Program-made: the position numbers and the translations under genes
Notes under the pieces: generated by a model
What the model was told of the DNA's origin: nothing
Databases searched by the model: none
The model's input: only the letters and a program-made list of their open reading frames with translations
Origin: Balanoglossus misakiensis
Taxonomy: Eukaryota; Hemichordata
NCBI GenBank assembly: GCA_040954595.2
Contig: CM082582.2
Location: 4,588,001-4,652,000 of the forward strand
Length of the DNA stretch: 64,000 nucleotides
Reading direction: 5' to 3'
Shown: one piece after another, positions 52,428 to 62,000 of the stretch
Layout of the letters: every line of letters begins with the position of its first letter
Numbering within the stretch: position 1 is the first letter of the stretch

Positions 52428-53172
52428 GTCGCTGTTTGGTTTCTGTAAGAGCTTGAGAGGTTGGCTTCCTCTGGAAAATGAATGTGACGTTGATAATGAC
52501 AATGATGAACTATGTGAAGATGATTACAAAATCCGCCAAGCTCTGAGTGAATTATCCAATCGCATCGATGGTATAATTAATATGATTTCGGACAAGAAGC
52601 AGAGGGTTTCGGAAGATATGCGAACTCTAGTAACTGAAAAAGATCGATTGAAGAGAGATGCACTCGAGAATATACGTGATCTGCCAGAAGAATTTCGTTC
52701 GCATGATACTTTGACTTCTCCCCTGGAGATCGCTAAACTTGATATGATTACGTTAATAAGAAAGGAAAGAATACTACGCGAATACTACAAGACTCTGAAT
52801 AATGTTGAAGGAAACATGTATGGGGTACGAATGAGCACAGAGCGACACCAATTATGTCACAGTACAAAGAGTGCACTGAATCACGTCCCTCGGCGTATTC
52901 GACACAATAAAGTCGACGACGTGTTAACCATGACAACGCAATATAACGACATTCTATACGAACTCACGAGACGCCTCGAGTTACCGCTAGACACAAGATC
53001 TCTGCAGGATTTTTCGCATAGCGACGGAGATATCGAGAGAGAGATGGAATCATTTCTGCTGGGAGACACATTGACAAACACCCAACAGAACATCCATGCT
53101 CAATACCATCATGACATACCTGATGCATCTATGAATGAATTATTAAAAGTCCAGACAACGCTTGCGAATTAA
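52426..53172 (+). CDS. ESCRT-III (Snf7/CHMP-like) homologue
   Basis: 248 residues if it starts at MSLFGFCKSL (52426); the frame also has an ATG at 52339, giving 277. Snf7-type features: a short amphipathic N-terminus, a long helix about 34-85, a second charged helix about 103-152 (LDMITLIRKERILREYYKTL, as in the ESCRT-III core where basic residues are followed by a long helix) and a third helix about 160-184 (NKVDDVLTMTTQYNDILYEL), matching the spacing before the acidic helices in CHMP4. The C-terminus holds an acidic helix (DIEREMESFLLGD) and could carry a VPS4-interaction motif. ESCRT-III polymers cut membrane necks; a virus-encoded copy could serve envelopment or budding. The assignment rests on pattern, not on a search. 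Confidence 0.5.
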   Translation: MSLFGFCKSLRGWLPLENECDVDNDNDELCEDDYKIRQALSELSNRIDGIINMISDKKQRVSEDMRTLVTEKDRLKRDALENIRDLPEEFRSHDTLTSPLEIAKLDMITLIRKERILREYYKTLNNVEGNMYGVRMSTERHQLCHSTKSALNHVPRRIRHNKVDDVLTMTTQYNDILYELTRRLELPLDTRSLQDFSHSDGDIEREMESFLLGDTLTNTQQNIHAQYHHDIPDASMNELLKVQTTLAN

Positions 53173-53180
53173 AACTGTAT

Positions 53181-53741
53181 TTATGTTTTCAAGTGTTCAT
53201 CATTTGTCCAAAATTGGGCATTCAGCCAGCATTTGTTGTATAGTTTGCACAAGTCCAGCATATTCTGTATTTGATAATCCGGTCGACATAACGCCGGTAA
53301 CTTTCCCTTTAATTCTACTGAGTTGTTGACAATTAAGTTGTCCTTCACGGAGATTGTCGCAGTGACCTTGACAACGCCCCTCTGTAGATTCATTCTACTT
53401 CCCCTTTTGTTCTGACTTATTGGTGTCATGAACCCAATCAATACACCGTGACGGTCGTACACTCTAGACATAGGACGTTCTAATGGGGACAATTTATGTA
53501 TTAAATTGAAATCAGGCGACTGTTCGACGTCCACCTCTTTCATGCGATCCACGTCGGCTTTCTTTTTAGAAAGGTCACATTTCATTCTTTCTCTATTACG
53601 AACGATTGAATCGATAATATTACCATTACACGATGTGACGCAATTCATACCCAAAACATCCTTTGCTGTGACATTCTCAGCGAAGAAAACGGCAACCCCT
53701 TTTGAACATATTCGCCCGAAAAATTGCTCAAATGACTCCAT
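53181..53741 (-). CDS. unknown protein, 186 residues
   Basis: Starts at ATG 53741 (the longer frame opens only from a TTG). Convergent with the ESCRT-III-like gene, stop codons 8 bases apart. A charged segment (KCDLSKKKADVDRMKEVDVE) lies near 70-90 and a strand-rich C-terminal half follows. No membrane segment and no recognised motif. The tight convergent arrangement supports a real virus-type gene. Confidence 0.55.
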   Translation of the reverse strand: MESFEQFFGRICSKGVAVFFAENVTAKDVLGMNCVTSCNGNIIDSIVRNRERMKCDLSKKKADVDRMKEVDVEQSPDFNLIHKLSPLERPMSRVYDRHGVLIGFMTPISQNKRGSRMNLQRGVVKVTATISVKDNLIVNNSVELKGKLPALCRPDYQIQNMLDLCKLYNKCWLNAQFWTNDEHLKT

Positions 53742-54741
53742 TGTTACACCCACATTACATACTGTACAGACGAAACAACAAAAACGCAATAACAAGATAC
53801 GTTAAGATGACGATACGTATGATTTTCAATCCAATAAACGTTATTATTACTAATTCATGTGAAAGAAACAACAACAAAACACTTTGTCTATCAGATGAGG
53901 TCATTGGTGTTGTTTTCAGCGGGTGGCGTGTGGCAGACTGTCAAGGCCAAACTTGTACATGTAACGTTGAACATGCTAAGGGTGACCTTTTTTTATTTGT
54001 TTCTAATCGCCAGAGGAATCGTCAGGCAGGGCGGGCTGGCGAAATAAACTAAAAAAAAAAAAAAAAAAAAAAATATGTTCTAGTTCAATGTTTAATCCAT
54101 TACAAACAAATGCGTAGACCTATTTGTTTCAGTTCAATGTTCAGGCTGTTCAGTCATTGCAATTTCTCATCTTTCAGTCCAGTGTTCTATGTTATCTGTC
54201 CTTTCAGTCACTATAATTTCTTGTCTTTCACTTTAGTGCTCTGTCCTTTTACTCTCTACAATTTCTTTCCTTTCCTCCGGCCTCGATGACTTCAGGGATG
54301 AATGACACGCTGGTCTCACACGACTGCCATGGTATGCCGTCAGTTGCACACTGATCTGCAAAATCTCACAGTTAGCCGTTGGGGACGCTGTTGCTAGGAT
54401 GATCGCCTCAGGGAATGTTTTATTACTTTCATGTCGGAGCTGAAATTTAGGGTCTAGCGAGAGATGGGAAACACAGAAAATAAAAATGTCGCCCTGACAC
54501 ATGTGTCCGACTCTCACCACTGACACATTACATGTACGTGTAATAATTACATCACTGGTGTTGTTTTCGGCTGTTGATGTGTCTCCACAAATGTATCACC
54601 TTTACATTTTGAACATGCTAAGACGTGTGTCATGTTAGATGTGCATGTGTGTATGTGTCGTGAACAACGAATAAAAGGGGAACCAGTTTCACCGATCAAC
54701 ATAAACGCTTTGGGTACCGGCAACAGAGGTTCTATTCATTC
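53742..54741. other. gene-free region
   Basis: A poly-A run at 54050-54073 follows a short stretch that ends like a gene fragment. A 97-codon minus frame at 54233-54526 has no supporting features. No element boundary was identified. Confidence 0.4.
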
Positions 54742-55413
54742 ATGGTGGCTGTTTTAAGCTGTAAGATGACTATTCCACCCATCCTTTTCAGTCCACTTCC
54801 AAGGGACGTCGTTGTAGATATGGCGACTGAACCTACGGGCGGTGGTGACATGCCAACATCTGTTGGCGACTTCTCGCGAAGAAACCCACGTGCCAGCGTC
54901 GGTGATAAATTTCCAATGACTTCACGTGTAGGTAAAGGCGTGGCGACTGAACCTACGGGCGGTGGTGACATGCCAACATCTGTTGGCGACTTCTCGCGAA
55001 GAAACCCACGTGCCAGCGTCGGTGATAAATTTCCAATAACTTCACCTGTAGGTAAAGGCGTGGCGACTGAAACTGCGGGCGGCGGAGTTCCTTCCAGAGG
55101 TGACATGCCGACAACTGAAATGCAGAAGATTGATCCGGGCGTGAAACGCAAAGCAGATGTTGTTGAAGATAATTATGAGAGCGATACTGACGAAGATAGT
55201 GGTATCAGCAGCTACACAGATAGTTCACCGGAGATGGTTGACCTAAGATGCTTCGCACATTTGAAGAGGGTCTACGGCCATTCTGACACTGGTGAACCGA
55301 AAGCAAGTACAAGCCAACATCCTGTAGTGGTCGAATCACCTAAGCGCAAATTTAACACCGTAGGTGAATGCGACAGAAAGTGCCGTAAGAAGCGAAATAA
55401 TCCACGAGATTAG
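54742..55413 (+). CDS. protein with 40-residue tandem repeats
   Basis: 223 residues, ATG at 54742. Two near-identical 120-base units (54823-54942 and 54943-55062) and a partial third encode 40-residue repeats containing GGGDMPTSVGDFSRRNP and GDKFP. The repeats are followed by an acidic segment (DNYESDTDEDSGISSYTD) and a Lys/Arg-rich C-terminus (KRKFNT, RKCRKKRNN) that looks like a nuclear localisation signal. Low-complexity composition suggests a disordered protein. AATAAA lies at 55449. The family is unknown. Confidence 0.6.
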   Translation: MVAVLSCKMTIPPILFSPLPRDVVVDMATEPTGGGDMPTSVGDFSRRNPRASVGDKFPMTSRVGKGVATEPTGGGDMPTSVGDFSRRNPRASVGDKFPITSPVGKGVATETAGGGVPSRGDMPTTEMQKIDPGVKRKADVVEDNYESDTDEDSGISSYTDSSPEMVDLRCFAHLKRVYGHSDTGEPKASTSQHPVVVESPKRKFNTVGECDRKCRKKRNNPRD

Positions 55414-55448
55414 CAAATGTATGTGCACAAACATATATTATGTATTTC

Positions 55449-55454
55449 AATAAA
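55449..55454 (+). terminator. poly(A) signal of the 223-residue gene
   Basis: AATAAA 36 bases after the stop codon. Confidence 0.5.
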
Positions 55455-55647
55455 GATAATGCGTAAAGAGACCCTCGTGTGTGTATCTCAATAATATGTC
55501 CTGTTATAACAGATTGATAATGTATTTAAAAGTACGCTTATGCATGTACCATTATTGATATGATATCTAACAACTTTTAAGTGTCGCCAAGTTTGCTAGT
55601 ATAAGAGAGCTTTACCATACATAAACGTTCGCGTATAAGTGTGTTAT

Positions 55648-56649
55648 ATGAGAAAAACAATGTACCGGGCTATCTCGTCACTTTTGCAAGGCTGCTCAAG
55701 GACAAAAGTCAGCGACGTGGCAAAAGTGCCACTGTCAGATAGGTGTGCGGGCAAGGTTCGGAAAAAACGCCGCAAACCCAAACATGCTACCCATAAGGAC
55801 CTTGCAACGAAAATAGTAATAGAACAGACTGAAAACGAGGCTGCTCTTTCTAAAAGATACCAGGAATTATATGATTTGTATTCTATATCGCTAGAAAAGA
55901 GCAAACGTCTAGAAAATGAGGAGATGAGATTGAAACAACAACTAGAACTAATCGGGAACACTCAACAACATTGCTGCGAGGGAGGAGAGGATGGGCCCGG
56001 TACAGATGCAGCAGGAGGGGATTCGGATTGGATGAAGAGAGTGAACCGTTTACAGCTGTCTTTAATTGACCAACAAATGAAAGACAAACACAAAGACGAG
56101 GCCATCGGTTCTCTCCGGGAGAAATTGGACGAATTACAACGCGATCTCACTCGTCAACTATCACAAAATGAATTGTTGCGAGCCGAACTGGAGACCACTT
56201 CTAAACGTGAAGCCTTACACAGCAGCGCAATCGATCCGGAAGTATGCTGTATGGACAAGTTGGGACATATATTTGCCCACCTGTTTCACGTTGACAAACA
56301 AGAGATATTCTCTCGAGAGATAATAAATGGCCGCCAAGTTACCCGGGGAATTTCGGAATGGTTCGCGTTTCTCATTCACGATGGATTTAGAGACATTAAC
56401 ATGAAATTACGTGAAACGATCGGACCTTTACAGGCTTTTGTACAATGGACTTGCGAATACGGTCTCGCTTGCGCATTTTGCGAATATCTTAGAGACTTTC
56501 AAAAGTATAAAGAAACTCGTTATGAAAAGATGACCGGTAAAGACAGAACTGCGATGGAGAAACACAAACGAGCCAGTCACATGAAATTCATTGCCAAAAT
56601 AACCGAGTGTGTGGTAGCGAACGGAGCACCTTCGACGAAAACGCGCTAA
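55648..56649 (+). CDS. coiled-coil protein with globular C-terminus
   Basis: 333 residues from the ATG at 55648 (a GTG opens the frame three codons earlier). A basic N-terminus (KVRKKRRKPKHATHK) is followed by coiled coil at about 60-110 and 130-200 (KRLENEEMRLKQQLELI and SLREKLDELQRDLTRQL), then a Cys-containing globular region at about 215-333. A TATAAGAG box lies at 55600-55607. This could be a tegument or scaffold protein; no family is recognised. Confidence 0.6.
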   Translation: MRKTMYRAISSLLQGCSRTKVSDVAKVPLSDRCAGKVRKKRRKPKHATHKDLATKIVIEQTENEAALSKRYQELYDLYSISLEKSKRLENEEMRLKQQLELIGNTQQHCCEGGEDGPGTDAAGGDSDWMKRVNRLQLSLIDQQMKDKHKDEAIGSLREKLDELQRDLTRQLSQNELLRAELETTSKREALHSSAIDPEVCCMDKLGHIFAHLFHVDKQEIFSREIINGRQVTRGISEWFAFLIHDGFRDINMKLRETIGPLQAFVQWTCEYGLACAFCEYLRDFQKYKETRYEKMTGKDRTAMEKHKRASHMKFIAKITECVVANGAPSTKTR

Positions 56650-56662
56650 TTAAAACTGTTTC

Positions 56663-56882
56663 AAATTCGGAATTTGAATGGTGATCATAGTCTAAGAGTT
56701 ATTCGTCATTCGCACATAATTATGGGATTTCTGAGCTCATCGCTCGTCACATATGAACGTATGAGGGCGCCATTGCGTGGGCCTCTCTGGCAACGCGACG
56801 TGCGATGAGCTCAGAAATCCCATAATTATGTGCGAATGACGAATAACTCTTAGACTATGATCACCATTCAAATTCCGAATTT
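56663..56882. repeat. perfect 81-bp inverted repeat with 58-bp spacer
   Basis: 56663-56743 and 56802-56882 are exact reverse complements over all 81 bases, while the spacer is GC-richer. Starts 14 bases after the stop of the coiled-coil gene. Perfect long palindromes are unstable and rare. It could be a recent foldback element or an origin-like structure; no further copies are in the window. Confidence 0.9.
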
Positions 56883-57509
56883 ACAGCAGAAATTTCAGTG
56901 TTCACGTTCAACTTCAGCGTGAAGCAAAAGGCTGATTGTGGAGACCAACCTCTGTGCATGGCAGGGCTGTGTGTCATACGGCTGATACCTTCACCACAGC
57001 CGGCCCTGCTCACTCAAAATACCGGGCAAAGCTGGCGATTCCCGACCGATCTTTGGGCAGTCATTTCGACTAGAATTTCCGTCTCTGAATCAAAACTCGT
57101 GGATCGATAACCGTTACCGAGCACACCTCATCCATACGGGACGACCAAACGCTCCAAAACGCCTCACAACTTGTACAACGGCCCCTTTTTGGACTTTATG
57201 CGAGAGAAACCACGGCCATCTTGTTATAGCTTGCACACAAGTTCTGCAGTGCATCGTGGGTAAAATAATGTTTATCAACAAAGGCTATTTCGGGACGATA
57301 CCCGCCTTTTAACGGGCACATTGGTGCACATGATGTACAATTTACACTGTTTTAAATTCGACTCTTACAAGCATCACGAACGAGTAAATAACCAAAAGAA
57401 AACCACCGACACCCGTTGCATGTCCAACCATATAAAAACAACATTTTATGTAGCACCGTTAAATTGATATTGCCTAGCCCGTCGACAGCACCATCTTCAT
57501 ACAGCAGTA
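56883..57509. other. gene-free spacer
   Basis: No gene is seen. A TATAAAAA box at 57431-57438 precedes the next gene by 79 bases. Confidence 0.45.
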
Positions 57510-57824
57510 ATGGATTTATCTTTAGACCAAGCCGAAACCGGCACGTGTAAATTGTGCCTTGTGCGATTGAATGGGAAAAAACAGGCCGTAGAGCATCTGA
57601 GTGGTAGGCGACATATGACAAAACTTAAAATATTTCATAATGGACCGTCTCCTGCAAAATTGATGTGTTTAACTTGTTTGGTTGAGTTTAACAGTGAAGA
57701 GAACGCCAAGCAACACTACCTCGGATCAAAACACAGACAGTTGATGTGCACCGCAGTGAGACTTAGAAATCAGTTCTGGGAATTGCGAGCTTCCTGCTGT
57801 ACAATCCCGCCTGTGCTTAAATAG
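57510..57824 (+). CDS. protein with two U1/JAZ-type zinc fingers
   Basis: 104 residues with two C-x2-C-x12-H-x5-H fingers: CKLC...HLSGRRH (C13, C16, H29, H35) and CLTC...HYLGSKH. This spacing, with the basic HLxGxxH end, is that of U1-type or matrin-type fingers, which in JAZ/ZNF346 and ZFR bind dsRNA or RNA-DNA hybrids. A virus-encoded protein of this type could hide dsRNA from sensors, but that is inference. It starts at ATG 57510. The next gene, another zinc protein, follows in the same direction. Confidence 0.65.
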   Translation: MDLSLDQAETGTCKLCLVRLNGKKQAVEHLSGRRHMTKLKIFHNGPSPAKLMCLTCLVEFNSEENAKQHYLGSKHRQLMCTAVRLRNQFWELRASCCTIPPVLK

Positions 57825-58034
57825 CGCCAAAGTTCGCTCCAAATTCATTTCATTCGCAGTTGTCGTGCTAGCATAAACATTTATGAGTGCACAAATATAG
57901 AACCGTTATATTTGCGGCAGTCTGAAATCGTGTATCATACGAAAATCAATATAGGGCGTACAACAATATCGAACCCTGTGAGAAAAGATACAAAAATAGT
58001 TCACCGGAGTCCAAGTTTAAACAACAAAGGCAAG

Positions 58035-58322
58035 ATGGATTGCTGTCGGCCAGACCAGAAAATCATCACAAACACATGCTGTCAGTGTGGTCACCTGGCG
58101 TTGTCACCATGCGAGTGTTTTTGCCAAGTGTGTGATAAATGTACGTGTATCTATCGAGATATCAGACATGGTGTTGAAGAAGGCACTCTGTGTACTTGCT
58201 GTAAAGAATTACTGTATAACTGGTGTGCGTCCTGTTGGTCACCACTATGTCCACGCCACCGTGAATATGCAGAAAATGGTTTATTTTATTGTTGGGCTTG
58301 CAGCCAGAAGATACAAATATGA
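58035..58322 (+). CDS. small cysteine-rich zinc-binding protein
   Basis: 95 residues from ATG 58035; the frame is open further upstream (to 57912) only from a TTG. It has about 20 cysteines plus His, in pairs CCQC, CQVC, CTCC, CASC and CWAC with a CPRHRE segment, resembling RING/B-box or PHD-type zinc binding. No other domain. A poly(A) signal lies at 58350. A role as a ubiquitin-ligase-type or RNA-binding accessory factor is possible but not shown. Confidence 0.6.
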   Translation: MDCCRPDQKIITNTCCQCGHLALSPCECFCQVCDKCTCIYRDIRHGVEEGTLCTCCKELLYNWCASCWSPLCPRHREYAENGLFYCWACSQKIQI

Positions 58323-59004
58323 TCATCGTCTTAAAGTATGAGTAGTATAAATAAACACGACGTATCATATATTAAATGTGTAATGTGTTCATATAACTCT
58401 CACCAATGAGTCCGCCACAATTACACATCCAACACATTCAATACCCACTGTGTAAACTCGCCGGTGTTTTGTGTATACGAACGGGTTAAACGTATTAAAG
58501 GTAAATGAGCTTAACCTGGATAAAAATATTAAAGTGTTAAATAACCTCATATATGCTTTTAATTATGTCTATTAAATGATATTTCATGATAATATATCAA
58601 GCTCAACACTTATTTACGACAAAACGGTCAAAACTAAAAGAAAGACTAAAATTCCTGCAATTTTTTTTAAAAAGGTGCAATATTGCAATGAAAAGGGATT
58701 AAGATATAATGTCTCAGCGATGTACATTTGCTTCCATGATCTCTAGTGGATGAGATCATGTCTGTTTATGAAGTTTGAATATTTAATTATTGCAAACATG
58801 TATACCATTGCACCTGCAGAGTGTAGTAGCATTATATACATAGTCAATCAAAGAAAAAAATACGCCGAATTGGTTAATTTCATATCGCTTGTTTATTTTT
58901 ATTTGTTTTCTACACACACAAAAAGCACACTCATATTTTGCCAATAACAACTGCTTAGATGAGTTTCCACAGACCCGTGTTCATTCTATCGCGACGTGCT
59001 AAAA
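58323..59004. other. gene-free spacer between convergent genes
   Basis: AT-rich, with no credible gene; it separates the convergent 3' ends at 58322 and 59005. Confidence 0.4.
58350..58355 (+). terminator. poly(A) signal of the cysteine-rich protein gene
   Basis: AATAAA 28 bases after the stop codon. Confidence 0.5.
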
Positions 59005-62000
59005 TTAGTGGTTTAACCGCGCGCGTTTTCTCACAGGTTGCGGGTGTACCTGTTCAGACGTCACCTTGTCCGATCCCCATCCAAACGCTCTATATTTGTC
59101 ACGTCTGACAATCACTCTTTCAGCTATCATGCGGTTAAGTTCGGCCAAGAATACAGTCACGCTTTCACATTTTGTTTCAAGATGCTTGATAGTCGAGTCC
59201 GCAACAAGACTCACGTATGCCTTTCTTTTTGACACGTGACCATTTTCGAGGACTATGCGATCCGCTTCGTGTTCAGCCAACCAGTGCCCTACGACATCAC
59301 CTCGGATAGCAACAATAGTCGGGTTATCGGAACTCGCGTGTTTGTAAGGATTAGTGCATGAATATTGTGGGAGTTGTCCGCCAATTCTATCCACAAAATC
59401 GTCCATACTGAGCGTGTCAAACATATACAGAGGATTACTTGCTTGGAACTCCTTTGTCCTATCCACATACACAATACTCTTCCGGTCTGTCATGTTGGAG
59501 AATATGGTTTTCTCTATGACATTTTTTATGATGGATTCTCTCGAATTGGCTATGAGCCGAACGTCTATTTTATTGAGGCACAAGAGACTGACATAAGCCT
59601 CTGTGGTCGACGTCGTCCCAGAAAAATGTAAACAGCGCATGGAAGTGTCCACGGTTGTCTCCACATTATAAAAGTCGGCAGGTAGTACATCTGTCTGGAT
59701 ACAGAAGTAATCATTGATACATTCTTTCTCTAATGCGCATTGTCTGCGGACACGCGCAACTCTTGGCAATAAATCGTACATAGGGCAGAAAATAGACCAA
59801 TGAATTGCACTATATCCGGGTTTGTTCAGAGTCCGGACTAGGACTGTCGATCCGTGTGTTTTGCTTTCTAATGTTCGGAATGCCATTTGCTGCAATAGAC
59901 GCAAAGTCCCTGGATTGCCAAACGTGATTAACAGGAATCCATCATCAGTAACATTCGGAGACGACCCATCAAAACTTCGAAGCGTTTCAAGAACTTTATA
60001 ATGCAAGTACCTCAAACGCGTTTCGTACAAATCACAGCTTGCCTCCACCCTTATAGAACAATTAGGCATACTCGTGCCATCTTCCTCACTGGGGTCAAAT
60101 TGGGCTGACGTGTAATGAAAATTTTCCAAATCCTCCCCAGAACAATCCTTAGTGTGAGCTCTTGATGGTGTCAGATAATGCAGAAATGCAATTGCTCTCG
60201 AGGCATTATCATTCACCCATAGTTCGACCATACTGTCCGCAACGACTGCGTCTGAGATATCACCTTGGTCAATGATCGAAAATAGTTTCGCGGACAAAGT
60301 TGACATTTTTTCGCTATGCTCGCTGACAAACACTTCGGCCGCGTACGGTGCAAGAAACAATAACCGTTGACACACCTGTTTACCTCGACTTACATTACGA
60401 CCGTCGTTACCTCCATCGGTCACTACCTTGTATACTTGCTTACCTTTGAATTTCATGTTGCTCATGGACACCAGAGCATCTCTGCATCTCTTATTAGCGA
60501 GACCCGTAGTTCGTTCTAATTTTTGGATAAAGATTTCCTCGTTTGTGAAACATAACCGAAAATAAGTGCAGCCGTTGTCAATTTCTGTATCCTTTGTTGG
60601 GTCAATAGCATTCGCATCTGTAACTAGGAATTTGGCTACCATCCGATCCTGTTGCAAAAATTGATAATGAATTGAAAATGCCGTAATAACATCCGCTGGG
60701 TCTGGCGTCTTTTCTATGCAAACTTCGTCGTGTATCTCGTGCGCCGGGGTTTTGCCGAGATGATCGACGTGTGCTTTCACTATCTTATCGAATTGCAATT
60801 GATCGAACAACTCTTTTCGTTCATTTACTTCTAATGATAGGTTTTGCCAAACCTCGATCGAGGGACAACCATAGACTTTAACAATTGCGAATATTTCTGC
60901 CAAGACGATCGCCATTTCGAAAATTCTACCTCTACTTCTCATGTCATTTCTTAGGCCATAGAGAATACCCAAATCTTCGCATACATCAGCTAATCTATTC
61001 CAAGTTACGATCATCGCCCTGTAGTCTATCGGGTGTTCGTTTAAGGTCCTCCGTGGAAATAACCCTACCTCTTCGATACGAGCATTCTCCATAATGAGGT
61101 GCCGTATTGCCCCATAGAGTTGCGGGATACACAACTCTTCTACTTTGAATTCTAGAGTATCCGCCTCGGAGGGGACTACGGTCGCGTTATGTTGTGGCAC
61201 ATCAAAAGTGACCATCCGACTGTCTAGTGACTGACAAATGTTTTTTTCGTTGGCCGCCATAAAGACTGCATAGTCGCAGATGTTATTCGTTTCTACGTTG
61301 ATGTGTGAGGTGTGCCCTGTAACGGGATTGGTGACAGACTCAACTCTCATGGAACGCGTAATACCAGAGTCTAACTGTTCTTTCATCGTGGCACTCTCGG
61401 CCGATTGTTCAGATAAGAGGGGATTGTTTCGATCATTCGAGGAGCCAACCACAAACTCAGGATTGAAGCATACCTTTTTGGACAAATCTCTACTTTGCGG
61501 TACAAGGCATGACTTTTTCGAGCGGTAATTGATCACAAAAGAGTAATCCTTTCCGATTATTGCCTGTGCTACAGCCATAAGCCTCGACTTACCGGCGCCA
61601 GGTGGACCGAGAAACAGCCCATGAAATGACATGGACTTGTGAGGTTTAAGTTGCTTAATTCCAGACAGTAATATGTATAGTACTTCGACGATTGTATGGC
61701 GCGTGCCAGTTGCGGTGGAAATCAACTGCAAGAAATTGAATAGGAACTGATATCCAATGTTTAAAGAGCGATCTCGATCGTATATGATGGGTATCCATTT
61801 TCCTGTCTTTTTAGATGACATGGCATTGAGACATCGCGACGCAAAGCCAGAAGTGGGATCGAACCATTTGACGCTATCCCTATACGAATTTTGGATGGCC
61901 TCGGCGATTTGTAATCGACCTGACTGATGGAGACTCATGTATATTGCGTAGTAGGACGATTTGAGTCTTTCTTGCGAGTACGATTCCGGGGTACATCCTA

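Noticed and set aside
54233-54526. 97-codon minus-strand frame
   Set aside because: No motif, no promoter or splice support; it is in a repeat-like spacer.
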